Assembly: GCA_934700375.1 (NCBI GenBank)
Contig: CAKUXT010000136.1
Span: forward strand, 1-5,652
Reading direction: 5' to 3'
Source: an uncultured Bacilli bacterium
GTDB lineage: Bacteria > Bacillota_I > Bacilli_A > RFN20 > CAG-288
Length of the DNA stretch: 5,652 nucleotides
Within the stretch, counting starts at the first letter, position 1. Every line of letters begins with the position of its first letter. The notes beneath the pieces were generated by a model. That model saw nothing but the letters and a program-made list of their open reading frames with translations. It was not told the origin of the DNA and did not search any database. Shown piece by piece: positions 1 to 5,652 of this stretch. Both the position numbers and the translations under genes were made by a program.

Positions 1-1853
1 TTCATCGATAGTTCAAATGCAGCGATGATGAGGATAAGAGAAGTGACTAAGATGTTCTTTAAGAAGTAGAAACGATTGGAGAGGAAGAATCTCTTTGCGT
101 TTTCTTCTCCGTATCTGTGCTGATAGAAGAGCTTTAGGAAATAGAGCAAAAGAAGATAACTGACACAGAGGAAGGAGAACTGCGGTCTTTCAGTAGATAA
201 GAGATAACGTTGGAAGTAGTTGAGATTCAATCCCCAGTTTCTGTATTCGTAATAGATGAGTGTAGTGGTAAAGATGATCATAATCGGAAGAAGAGAAAAA
301 AGGCGGTAGAAGATCAGCTTCTTTTTCGTGTTCACCCATCTGGGTGTCATGAAAAGGAAGATGATGAGAAGGAAGTACATCGATATCGTTCCGAAGTTGT
401 TCGGTATCGGATATTGGGTGAGTTTCTCAAAGACGATATTGTTGAATTCGCTGATGAGTGTCAGCGTATAGCCGATGAGGAAGGAGATAGACAAAAAGAG
501 GAAGAAGTTGAAACATGCATTTCTCAGTCCCTTTTTGGAGTCGAGGTAAAGATCAAAGTCGATGAAGTAAAGAAGGAATAGGCCGATAGTGAAAATGGCG
601 GAGAGGAAGTTGCTGAAGGACTGGAAGTCACCTCCGATTCCGTCTCCTGCTGAAAGAAGAACGCTGATATAGTAGAAGATCTTCAGTGAACCAAAGAAGG
701 TCAATACGATGCCTGCGATTTCAAATATTGTTTCAGGAAGGAATGGAGAAAAATGCCAGTCTGGTTTCAGACTTCTGTATTCGTGTTTCGGTTTTGGAAT
801 ATAGACGGGATGTTCGACGCTGTTTACAAGCTCTAGCTTGCTCTCTTGTCGATGCTTTCCGTAGATGAAGACCATACAGGTAAGAAAAGCGTAGAAGGAG
901 AAAGTAATGCCAGCAATGATTGTTGTCAGCATGAATGCATAGTATCTGTCATTATAGACTTTTGAGCTTTCAGAGAATTCTCTGAAGAAGGAAAACATAT
1001 CAAGTTTGATTCCTAACTTCTGATTGATAAGGGAAGAAACAGAAGGAAGTATCTCATCGATATGACTTGAAAATGTTTTTGTGATCTTCTTTGTTTCCTC
1101 TTCTGTCATCGTATTGGATGTCTCACTTAGAATATATCCAAGTTCGAACGCTTTCTTCTCGTTGTCATAGCTGAAGAATGACTTATAGGAGAAAGAACCA
1201 TCATAGGCAAAATAGGAGACATCGATAGTCCCGTTCTTATCAAAAGTCATAGGTTTGACTGTATAATTCAGCTTTGTCTTATCATCTCTGTAATTGACAT
1301 AGCAGTCAAAATCCTGAACGTTGAGTTTGTCATAGGAGGTGATGATAGAGACAAACTTATTTCCTGTCTCTTTATAGATGGTCGGCCTTTTGAATGCGCT
1401 TGTGACAGAATAGGTGACATCTCCTTTTTCCTGCATTGCAGTATAGAAGGAATTGAAATCAGAGGAATAGAAAGAGAGGACATCACTCTTGTTTTTCTCT
1501 CCTAAGACATAGCCTGATACGCTGAAAGCCAAAGAGAGAAAGGAAAGACATAATAAGATGGTTCTCAGTATCTTAGAAGTACAGGTCTTATAGATGAAAC
1601 CGTTCATCTTCGACTCTTTTTCTTTGATCACTTCCGGATAGGAGTGAATGCCTTTTACATATTGAGAATAATCGACTCCATAATAGTAGGAGATATTCAG
1701 AATATCTCTTTTAGATGGTTTGATATATCCTCCTTCCAGTAAGACATAACGCAAAAAGGAAAGGCCGATTTCTTTGGCGGCCTGCTTTTTAGTCATAGCT
1801 AGTTCTTCTCGCTTCTGATATAGAAAGAGGTTATAAGATATTGTGTCTTCCAT
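1..1853 (-). CDS. Membrane-anchored Xre-type helix-turn-helix protein (3' end beyond the window)
   Basis: The minus frame is open from ATG at 1853 to the left edge, giving 617 codons without a stop. Residues 7-62 read as an Xre/Cro HTH: helix 1 YQKREEL, helix 2 TKKQAAKEIG, a recognition helix near 32-42, then GGYIKPSKRDILNISYYYGVD, which matches the usual E-x-G-x-x-x-P ending. Hydrophobic segments lie near 97-117, 305-331, 374-400, 417-436, 447-468, 489-503, 513-536, 558-577 and 599-614. Residues 118-304 are soluble and rich in Tyr, Ser and Phe. With the HTH in the cytoplasm, this part should face outside. I infer a one-component transmembrane regulator; the multi-TM half could instead be a transporter or sensor of unknown family. 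The ATG at 1853 is chosen over the ATG at codon 20 because the later start would remove helix 1. No Shine-Dalgarno precedes it. The gene diverges from the lipase gene. The membrane family is not recognised. Confidence 0.85.
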   Translation of the reverse strand, partial: MEDTISYNLFLYQKREELAMTKKQAAKEIGLSFLRYVLLEGGYIKPSKRDILNISYYYGVDYSQYVKGIHSYPEVIKEKESKMNGFIYKTCTSKILRTILLCLSFLSLAFSVSGYVLGEKNKSDVLSFYSSDFNSFYTAMQEKGDVTYSVTSAFKRPTIYKETGNKFVSIITSYDKLNVQDFDCYVNYRDDKTKLNYTVKPMTFDKNGTIDVSYFAYDGSFSYKSFFSYDNEKKAFELGYILSETSNTMTEEETKKITKTFSSHIDEILPSVSSLINQKLGIKLDMFSFFREFSESSKVYNDRYYAFMLTTIIAGITFSFYAFLTCMVFIYGKHRQESKLELVNSVEHPVYIPKPKHEYRSLKPDWHFSPFLPETIFEIAGIVLTFFGSLKIFYYISVLLSAGDGIGGDFQSFSNFLSAIFTIGLFLLYFIDFDLYLDSKKGLRNACFNFFLFLSISFLIGYTLTLISEFNNIVFEKLTQYPIPNNFGTISMYFLLIIFLFMTPRWVNTKKKLIFYRLFSLLPIMIIFTTTLIYYEYRNWGLNLNYFQRYLLSTERPQFSFLCVSYLLLLYFLKLFYQHRYGEENAKRFFLSNRFYFLKNILVTSLILIIAAFELSM

Positions 1854-1890
1854 CGGAGAAATTATAACACTTAGGTAAGTCTTCTTTCAT
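1854..1890 (-). promoter_or_regulatory. Extended -10 promoter of the HTH-membrane gene, leaderless
   Basis: On the minus strand, TGTTATAAT (1861-1869) is a perfect extended -10 box. Eighteen bases upstream, ATGAAA (1885-1890) matches TTGACA at 4 of 6 positions. Only seven bases (TTCTCCG) separate the -10 box from the ATG at 1853. The expected transcription start therefore falls on or one base before the start codon. No purine-rich ribosome binding site fits in that gap, so the transcript is probably leaderless. Confidence 0.65.
1869..1880. promoter_or_regulatory. Candidate operator: small inverted repeat in the divergent promoter region
   Basis: ACTTA-GG-TAAGT is a 5-bp-arm inverted repeat with a 2-bp centre. 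It lies between the -10 and -35 boxes of the minus-strand promoter. Xre-type proteins usually bind short dyads, so the divergent HTH protein could bind here. Arms this short occur often by chance, so this is only a candidate. Confidence 0.22.
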
Positions 1891-1913
1891 TACTTCTATC
1901 GTTTTTGTAGAAT
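1884..1913 (+). promoter_or_regulatory. Probable promoter of the lipase gene, leaderless
   Basis: TAGAAT at 1908-1913 matches the -10 consensus at 5 of 6 positions. The -35 region is poor: CTTTCA at 1884-1889 matches 3 of 6 with an 18-bp spacer. It overlaps the -35 box of the opposite promoter. Eight bases separate TAGAAT from the ATG at 1922 and contain no Shine-Dalgarno. The weak -35 suggests that an activator may be needed. An overlapping TATAAA at 1913-1918 would put the transcription start past the ATG, so it is less likely to be the -10 box. Confidence 0.45.
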
Positions 1914-1921
1914 ATAAATGT

Positions 1922-3787
1922 ATGAAGAAAACATGCCTGTCTCTTATTGCTTTGTTATCGCTTCTCCCTTCTATTTCTTCCTGTTGTAAAGACAAGGAGA
2001 ATTCTTTTTTCTTTCCTGGATGGAGCGATAAAGACTATAAGGCAAAGTTCTATTATCAAGATGATTATTTCCTAGGTGATTCAACTGAATATGATCCCTC
2101 TTTATCCACTTGTTCTTTGGCTTTTGCCATGGCAAGTTTCCCATCCAATGAGAATGGGCCTGACAACAGTTATGAGTTCAGATACAAGAATGGACAGGAC
2201 TTTCTTCTGAAGTCCGGCTTTCAGGATATTGATGTCAATCAATATTACAAAGAAAAGCCGACTACAGATTCTTTAGGTGTCATTTTCGGCCATAAGGAAA
2301 TCGACGGCAAAACCATGGTCGCCTGTGGTATACGTGGGGCGAGTTATGAACGAGAATGGGCGAGCAATATCACAATAGGAGACGGAAAAGATATCAAACA
2401 GGCTCAAGGATTCTATGAGGCCTCGACAATCTTTTTGAATAGTCTTAAAGAATATCTTACAAAGTACAACATCAAAGGCTCTATCAAGCTTTGGTCTGTC
2501 GGTTATTCAAGAGCAGCAGCGACAAACAATATCGCTTCTGGAAGAATCGATCAGATGATGAAAAAGGATGGAAGTCTTTTCTCTGGTCTTGTCAGTATCG
2601 AAAAAGAAGATCTTTTCTCCTATTGCTTTGAAACTCCCCAAGGGGCCAGTTACACTGAGAAAATATCGCCAAGAGATGAATTGTATTCCAATATCCATAA
2701 CATCATCAATGACAATGATATGGTTACGAAAGTGGCGATGTCTGCCTTCTCTTTTACAAGATATGGTGTCGATCATTATCTTCCTGACAGCATCAGAGAT
2801 CATAATTATCAAAGCCATATTGAAAAGGTGTTGGATTTCTATACGGACATAGAGGATTATCTAGAACTTGGCGATTATGTCATCTCTGAGTTTGATCCTG
2901 CCCAATCCTGCAGCATCGAAACGATTCGTGATGAGACAAAGATCAACTGGACACCAGGATTGTTCCTTTCTGATTTCATCACCGATTTCTCATTGATCGG
3001 TGTCAATGACTTGAGCAATTATGTTTCAAATATTCAAAGCGGACTGAGAGATATCATGGAAGCACTCTATAAAAGCGGAACACTGAGTTCCTCCATGATG
3101 AGTTTAGGAATGACATTGCTTACAAATCTTCTTTCTGATGTCCGTCATGATCAGCTTCTGAATGATCTCATCTATGATACAGAAAGTGGACTCAATGAGC
3201 TTTTCTCTGTTCTTCAGAAGTCCTTGTCTCAGCTTCAGGTTGAGATCAATACAGTGGATTTAAAGAAATCATTGACATCCCTTTTGGATGCAATCCTTAA
3301 AACCTGCAAGGCCCATCCTGATTATCTTCTTACCCTTTTTGATCTGAAAAACATCAAAGCATTAGGATCTGCCCATTATCCAGAATTATGTCTTTCTCAT
3401 CTGATGGCTCAGGATCCTAACTATACAGCGATGCCTTTTACTTATGATGCAACAGGAGATATGTTCTATCTCTCTGCTGACTTGAAAGAGACTGAGGATG
3501 TCAAAATCGAAATCAAGGATCGATTTGGAAGAATCTTAGCAGGATTCAAAGATGATATGTTATTTCAGGATACGAAATTCAGCTGTTGTATCGATGGTGA
3601 ACAATTAAGAATCTATTTCCCTTCTTATCTTGAGTACCGGATAGAGACTGAAAACCAGATGTTCGATCTTGAGCTAGTCACACCTGACAAGCGTTATCCC
3701 ACGAAGGTTTATCGTTCCAAGAAGGATGATAGTATAAGGATCAAAAACAAAGAGATTGTCAAATTAGACAAAACTATACAAATCTAA
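1922..3787 (+). CDS. Secreted lipase-like alpha/beta-hydrolase lipoprotein
   Basis: The product has 621 residues. A Lys-starting signal peptide ends in I-S-S-C21, an acceptable lipobox, so the protein is probably lipid-anchored outside the membrane. The core resembles the class 3 lipase group. IRGASYEREWASNITIG (137-153) is the strand and oxyanion-side region. GYSRA (194-198) is the nucleophile elbow with Ser196. NDNDMV (263-268) offers Asp266, and AHYPE (484-488) offers His485. These assignments come from motif spacing and my memory of related lipase-family proteins, not from an alignment. About 215 residues, mostly predicted helix (roughly 290-480), separate the Asp from the His and may form a lid. 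Residues 505-621 look beta-rich, consistent with an accessory domain. The likely activity is ester or lipid hydrolysis at the cell surface; the substrate is unknown. No Shine-Dalgarno precedes the start. The gene stands alone, divergent from the membrane HTH protein, its probable regulator. Confidence 0.82.
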   Translation: MKKTCLSLIALLSLLPSISSCCKDKENSFFFPGWSDKDYKAKFYYQDDYFLGDSTEYDPSLSTCSLAFAMASFPSNENGPDNSYEFRYKNGQDFLLKSGFQDIDVNQYYKEKPTTDSLGVIFGHKEIDGKTMVACGIRGASYEREWASNITIGDGKDIKQAQGFYEASTIFLNSLKEYLTKYNIKGSIKLWSVGYSRAAATNNIASGRIDQMMKKDGSLFSGLVSIEKEDLFSYCFETPQGASYTEKISPRDELYSNIHNIINDNDMVTKVAMSAFSFTRYGVDHYLPDSIRDHNYQSHIEKVLDFYTDIEDYLELGDYVISEFDPAQSCSIETIRDETKINWTPGLFLSDFITDFSLIGVNDLSNYVSNIQSGLRDIMEALYKSGTLSSSMMSLGMTLLTNLLSDVRHDQLLNDLIYDTESGLNELFSVLQKSLSQLQVEINTVDLKKSLTSLLDAILKTCKAHPDYLLTLFDLKNIKALGSAHYPELCLSHLMAQDPNYTAMPFTYDATGDMFYLSADLKETEDVKIEIKDRFGRILAGFKDDMLFQDTKFSCCIDGEQLRIYFPSYLEYRIETENQMFDLELVTPDKRYPTKVYRSKKDDSIRIKNKEIVKLDKTIQI

Positions 3788-3804
3788 AATTCAAAACATC
3801 AAAA

Positions 3805-3832
3805 ATGCCGCCTCTTAGATAAGAGACGGCAT
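3805..3832 (-). terminator. Intrinsic terminator between convergent genes
   Basis: ATGCCG-C-CTCTT / AAGAG-A-CGGCAT forms a 12-position stem with one C-A mismatch and a 4-base AGAT loop. On the minus strand the stem is followed at once by TTTTT and another T-rich stretch, so it terminates the ATPase transcript, with about 87 bases of 3' untranslated RNA. On the plus strand it lies 17 bases after the lipase stop but is followed only by AATTTCT. It may act weakly there or simply protect that 3' end. Confidence 0.8.
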
Positions 3833-3918
3833 AATTTCTAGATGTTACTACGAGAAGTTAAGACTTATGGATGATTATCTCAATAAGTTTGCACTTTCGA
3901 TAATACCTATAGAAGTGT
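3833..3918. other. Short convergent intergenic spacer
   Basis: These 86 bases lie between the terminator hairpin and the ATPase stop codon. I see no RNA gene, repeat or convincing promoter. A 52-codon plus frame (3867-4025) starts here but is mostly antisense to the ATPase 3' end and has no clear ribosome binding site. Confidence 0.5.
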
Positions 3919-5289
3919 TTATCGATTATCTTTCGATTCATGCAATTTTCCAAGCGCGAAGCAAAGATAATAAGGCAAAGTCAAAATATTATTCTCATAT
4001 CCGATGTTGTAATCGCCGAATTTGATCAGTTTTGTTACGCCGTAATGTTCGGGATGCGACATTACTGTTTTGCTTGATTTAGTATTGCCATTCTTTGCTT
4101 TTACTTCGATTAAGGTAGCAAACCCGTTATATGAAATGACAAAATCGATTTCCAAACCGCTGTTTTTTGCAAAGTAATAGGTTGGAATATCTGCTTTATA
4201 TAAGCTGTCTGCAATTGCAGCCTCAAAAAGCACTCCTTTATTCATGCCTAAGGTGTCCTGCATCAGTCCGTTGATGATATCAAAGCTGCACAATGTTGTC
4301 ATCATAGAGATGTCAGAATAGTAAAGTCGAAAATCAGAATCTTTTCTTCTGACTGCCAAAGGCAAAGATGGATTCTCGATGTTGTATGCTTTGAATATGA
4401 TGCTTCCGTTTGTCAGATAGTCGATGGCATCATTTCTCTGATAGCTGTTTCCGCTTATTTTTGATGTGATGAATCTTCCTCGATTGGATAATGCGGAGGA
4501 TAACACTAAATCAAACGCTTTTTGGATTCTTGAAATTTCAGTTGTTGTATAAAGAGGTTTGCCATCTTCGGTTTTGCGTTTTACAGGATCACCCTTAATA
4601 TCGAAAATAAGGCTTTCGTTTTTTCTATAGGCCTCAGAGAAACTATTGGTCTCGATGAATTTGCTTACAGCTTCTGGATATCCTCCTACACACATGTATT
4701 CTTTGAAAAGCATTTTCATCTTTTCGTGAATGCTATCCGGTATTTGTTTTTTGCTGTTGAAATATTCTAACAGCTGATTGATCTGGTCATCAGAGTAACC
4801 TATACCCCAAAGAAATTCTTCAAAATCCATTGTCTTCATACAAATGATATCTTCCGCTCCATTTGGCATGGGAGTGGATATGCTGCTTTTCTGTGAAAGA
4901 TTCAAGCCGATGTATGAGCCGCTTGCAATTACTTCAAAGCGCCCATCTTCTTTGAAACTCTTCAAGGCCAATCTGGCACGAGGACAGTCTTGTATTTCGT
5001 CAAGTATTAGGACTGTTTTATATGGTACGAATTTGAAGTCATAGAAAAGGAAGGATAATTTCTTGATGATGTCATCAACCTCAAGAGAACCATCAAAGGC
5101 ACTCATTGCCTCTGGCTTTTTCCAAAAGTTTATTAAGTTGACGTTTTTGAAGTTGTTGTTTGCGAATTCTATGATGCTTCTGGTTTTCCCGCATTGTCTA
5201 ATACCATATACAAGGGCTGGAGAATGATTTTTTGAATGAAGCCAATTCGATAATTTCTTATCTATTTTTCTTTTCAAATAATTGTCCAT
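3919..5289 (-). CDS. AAA_14/DUF4143 family ATPase
   Basis: The product has 456 residues, a normal length for this family. The N-terminal P-loop domain shows Walker A GIRQCGKT (29-36), Walker B VLILDE (93-98) and the sensor-like stretch VIASGSYIG (120-128). The DUF4143 part begins near MCVGGYPEAV (199-208) and ends in a PD-(D/E)XK-like fold signature: E355 in GVLFEAAIAD, E380 and D382 in LEIDFV, and IEVKAK (394-399). These acidic and Lys residues are intact, although the family is not established as a nuclease. Biological roles are largely unknown, and members are often found in variable, horizontally moved regions. The ATG at 5289 is preferred over the in-frame TTG at 5295 because AGGAG lies 8 bases before the ATG but only about 2 before the TTG. 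The gene follows a broken reading frame whose stop overlaps its ribosome binding site, suggesting a former operon. A hairpin terminator lies downstream. Confidence 0.93.
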   Translation of the reverse strand: MDNYLKRKIDKKLSNWLHSKNHSPALVYGIRQCGKTRSIIEFANNNFKNVNLINFWKKPEAMSAFDGSLEVDDIIKKLSFLFYDFKFVPYKTVLILDEIQDCPRARLALKSFKEDGRFEVIASGSYIGLNLSQKSSISTPMPNGAEDIICMKTMDFEEFLWGIGYSDDQINQLLEYFNSKKQIPDSIHEKMKMLFKEYMCVGGYPEAVSKFIETNSFSEAYRKNESLIFDIKGDPVKRKTEDGKPLYTTTEISRIQKAFDLVLSSALSNRGRFITSKISGNSYQRNDAIDYLTNGSIIFKAYNIENPSLPLAVRRKDSDFRLYYSDISMMTTLCSFDIINGLMQDTLGMNKGVLFEAAIADSLYKADIPTYYFAKNSGLEIDFVISYNGFATLIEVKAKNGNTKSSKTVMSHPEHYGVTKLIKFGDYNIGYENNILTLPYYLCFALGKLHESKDNR

Positions 5290-5295
5290 GTTCAA

Positions 5296-5306
5296 TTCTC
5301 CTCTCT
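5296..5306 (-). promoter_or_regulatory. Shine-Dalgarno of the ATPase gene
   Basis: AGAGAGGAGAA on the minus strand has AGGAG eight bases before the ATG at 5289. This fixes the start at ATG rather than at the TTG two codons earlier. It overlaps the TAG stop (5305-5307) of the upstream broken frame, an arrangement typical of translationally coupled operon genes. Confidence 0.85.
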
Positions 5307-5319
5307 ATGATTCATAACT

Positions 5320-5348
5320 ATTATAATATGATTTACCGTGTTTTGCAC
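5320..5348 (-). promoter_or_regulatory. Probable ATPase promoter inside the broken upstream gene
   Basis: A perfect TATAAT (5320-5325) lies about 30 bases before the ATPase ATG. The hexamer 17 bases upstream is GTGCAA (5343-5348), only 3 of 6 matches to TTGACA. It sits in the conserved GGTGC box of the first 33-bp repeat unit. The ATPase could be transcribed from here independently of the damaged upstream gene. The -10 also fits the AT-rich coding tail SYYNSYES, so it could be fortuitous. Confidence 0.45.
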
Positions 5349-5452
5349 CAAATTTCAAGCCGGTTTTGATGCATTCCGCACCAAATTTCAAGCCAGTTTT
5401 AATAGAATCCGCACCAAAACTCGACCGAGTTTTATTATAAACTGCACCAAAA
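5345..5452. repeat. 33-bp tandem repeats, three full units plus a 9-base partial
   Basis: Units start at 5345, 5378, 5411 and 5444 (partial), and each begins GCACCAAA on the plus strand. The first two units differ at five positions. The third keeps GCACCAAA and GTTTTA but diverges in the middle, and the fourth keeps only GCACCAAAA. The period is exactly 11 codons and close to three turns of DNA. The array can therefore be read as a coding repeat on the minus strand or as helically phased protein-binding sites upstream of the ATPase promoter. Confidence 0.9.
5416..5433. repeat. Inverted repeat within the third 33-bp unit
   Basis: AAAACTCG-AC-CGAGTTTT has two perfect 8-bp arms around a 2-bp centre. 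The equivalent part of the other units is not symmetric. It could be an operator-like dyad or a small hairpin in RNA. It lies about 90 bp upstream of the ATPase -10 box. Confidence 0.6.
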
Positions 5453-5576
5453 GTCCCTTGAAATTTATTATTCCTATTCCATTTTGATGACTCCTGATCA
5501 TCGTTCTCTGATGCCTCTTTGAAAAATCAGTAGTACATTTTGTAAGGAAAGAAAAATCCGCTATTTTCCGATAACT

Positions 5577-5652
5577 TGATGTGTACCCAATTCTTGGACC
5601 GCTAGTCAAGAAGGAGGGATGGCCAAGCTAGCTTGGCCATCGGCCGGAAAGG
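5577..5652. mobile_element. Left end of a probable IS3-family insertion sequence (cut by the window)
   Basis: Reading inward from 5577, TGATGTGTACCC followed by AATTCTTGGACC resembles, as I recall them, the terminal inverted repeats of the IS3 family (IS150-like group), which start TG and carry ...GTACCC...TTGGAC. The element would run rightward off the window. Inside it are a strong palindrome and the purine-rich AAGGAGGG and GGAAAGG, perhaps leading to a transposase start just past the edge. No transposase residues are visible, and neither the other end nor a target duplication can be seen. The call therefore rests on the end motif alone. Confidence 0.45.
5618..5641. repeat. Perfect 24-bp palindrome near the IS end
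   Basis: The 24 bases centred between 5629 and 5630 are identical to their reverse complement, with core GGCCAAGCTAGCTTGGCC. No T-tract follows on either strand (CGGCCGG on the right, CCTCCTT on the left strand), so it is not a standard terminator. A hairpin just inside an IS end can block the ribosome binding site in read-through transcripts, as known for IS10 and IS50. Here it could limit transposase translation driven from outside. Confidence 0.75.

Larger units (their letters stand above)
5305..5576 (-). pseudogene. 3' remnant of a gene encoding 11-residue tandem repeats, cut by an IS and probably frameshifted
   Basis: The minus frame ending at TAG 5305-5307 is open back to a TGA at 5527-5529 and contains no ATG. 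It reads FFKEASENDDQESSKW..., then FGAVYNKTRSS, FGADSIKTGLK, FGAECIKTGLK and the tail FGAKHGKSYYNSYES. Between the last two full repeats, four of five base changes fall at codon third positions and two are silent, which fits a past coding role. Upstream of a TTTTT run (5522-5526 on plus), another frame reads SYRKIADFSFLTKCTTDF. One extra T would join the two frames without a stop. The joined frame reaches a probable IS end at 5577. I infer an interrupted and frameshifted gene, formerly in an operon with the ATPase. The protein family is not recognised. The alternative is non-coding repeat DNA. Confidence 0.45.

Noticed and set aside
210..868. Plus-strand frames rich in Glu, Lys and Arg (210-581 and 686-868)
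   Set aside because: They are antisense to the hydrophobic minus-strand membrane gene. Charged composition is what the complement of Phe/Leu/Ile codons produces, and no ribosome binding sites support them.
1268..1486. Minus-strand 72-codon frame
   Set aside because: It is an out-of-frame shadow inside the HTH-membrane gene.
2507..2852. Overlapping frames on both strands within the lipase gene
   Set aside because: The lipase frame carries the catalytic-type motifs, and these frames lack recognisable domains or start signals.
3867..4025. Plus-strand 52-residue frame starting MDDYLNK
   Set aside because: It is mostly antisense to the ATPase 3' end and has no convincing ribosome binding site. 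Its similarity to the ATPase N-terminus (MDNYLK) is too short to mean anything.
4844..5044. Plus-strand 66-codon frame
   Set aside because: It is antisense to the Walker B and sensor region of the ATPase, with no supporting signals.
5290..5295. TTG at 5295 as ATPase start
   Set aside because: The Shine-Dalgarno would be only about 2 bases away, whereas the ATG at 5289 has ideal spacing.
5345..5452. Possible CRISPR array
   Set aside because: The units are directly adjacent, diverge quickly and have no separating spacers. The 33-bp period fits 11 codons, and no cas genes are present.
5527..5529. TGA read as Trp (genetic code 4), which would keep the relic frame open
   Set aside because: The three long genes use TGG for all ten Trp codons seen and contain no in-frame TGA over about 1,690 codons.
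5388..5609. Minus-strand 73-codon frame as a complete gene
   Set aside because: Its TTG start lies within the probable IS end, and its second half runs through the repeats in a different frame from the one showing repeat conservation. Only its first part may be relic coding sequence.

Overview
The window looks like chromosomal DNA from a low-GC Gram-positive bacterium (Bacillota). The evidence is moderately AT-rich sequence, a lipobox-type signal peptide, sigma-A-like TATAAT boxes and an AGGAG ribosome binding site. Codon preferences and the style of the lipase and membrane proteins would fit a gut or oral Erysipelotrichales or Clostridia member, but that placement is a guess. TGA is not used for Trp: all Trp codons in the three long genes are TGG. 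All three long genes lie at or below about 620 codons, and one is cut by the left edge.

Left part (1-3787). Two genes are divergently transcribed from a 68-bp intergenic region. On the minus strand (1-1853, running off the left edge) is a protein with an N-terminal Xre/Cro-type helix-turn-helix, one membrane segment, a roughly 185-residue probably extracellular domain, and then about eight more membrane segments. On the plus strand (1922-3787) is a secreted lipoprotein with an alpha/beta-hydrolase (class 3 lipase-like) core: GYSRA nucleophile elbow, a NDND Asp motif and an AHYPE His motif. Each start codon lies 7-8 bases after a -10 box and lacks a Shine-Dalgarno sequence, so both mRNAs may be leaderless. 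The -35 regions of the two promoters overlap. The arrangement suggests that the membrane-anchored DNA-binding protein controls the lipase gene, and perhaps its own, in response to something outside the cell.

Middle (3788-3918). A 12-bp-stem hairpin with a T-tract on the minus strand lies between two convergent genes and probably terminates the ATPase transcript.

Right part (3919-5652). On the minus strand is an AAA_14/DUF4143 ATPase with a C-terminal PD-(D/E)XK-like motif. Just upstream is what appears to be the 3' end of a broken gene. Its reading frame carries three 11-residue (33-bp) tandem repeats, its stop codon overlaps the ATPase ribosome binding site, and the ATPase -10 box lies inside it. 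The broken gene abuts an IS3-like terminal inverted repeat at about 5577. Inside that element is a perfect 24-bp palindrome, and the window ends there. The right end therefore looks like an accessory locus damaged by an insertion sequence.
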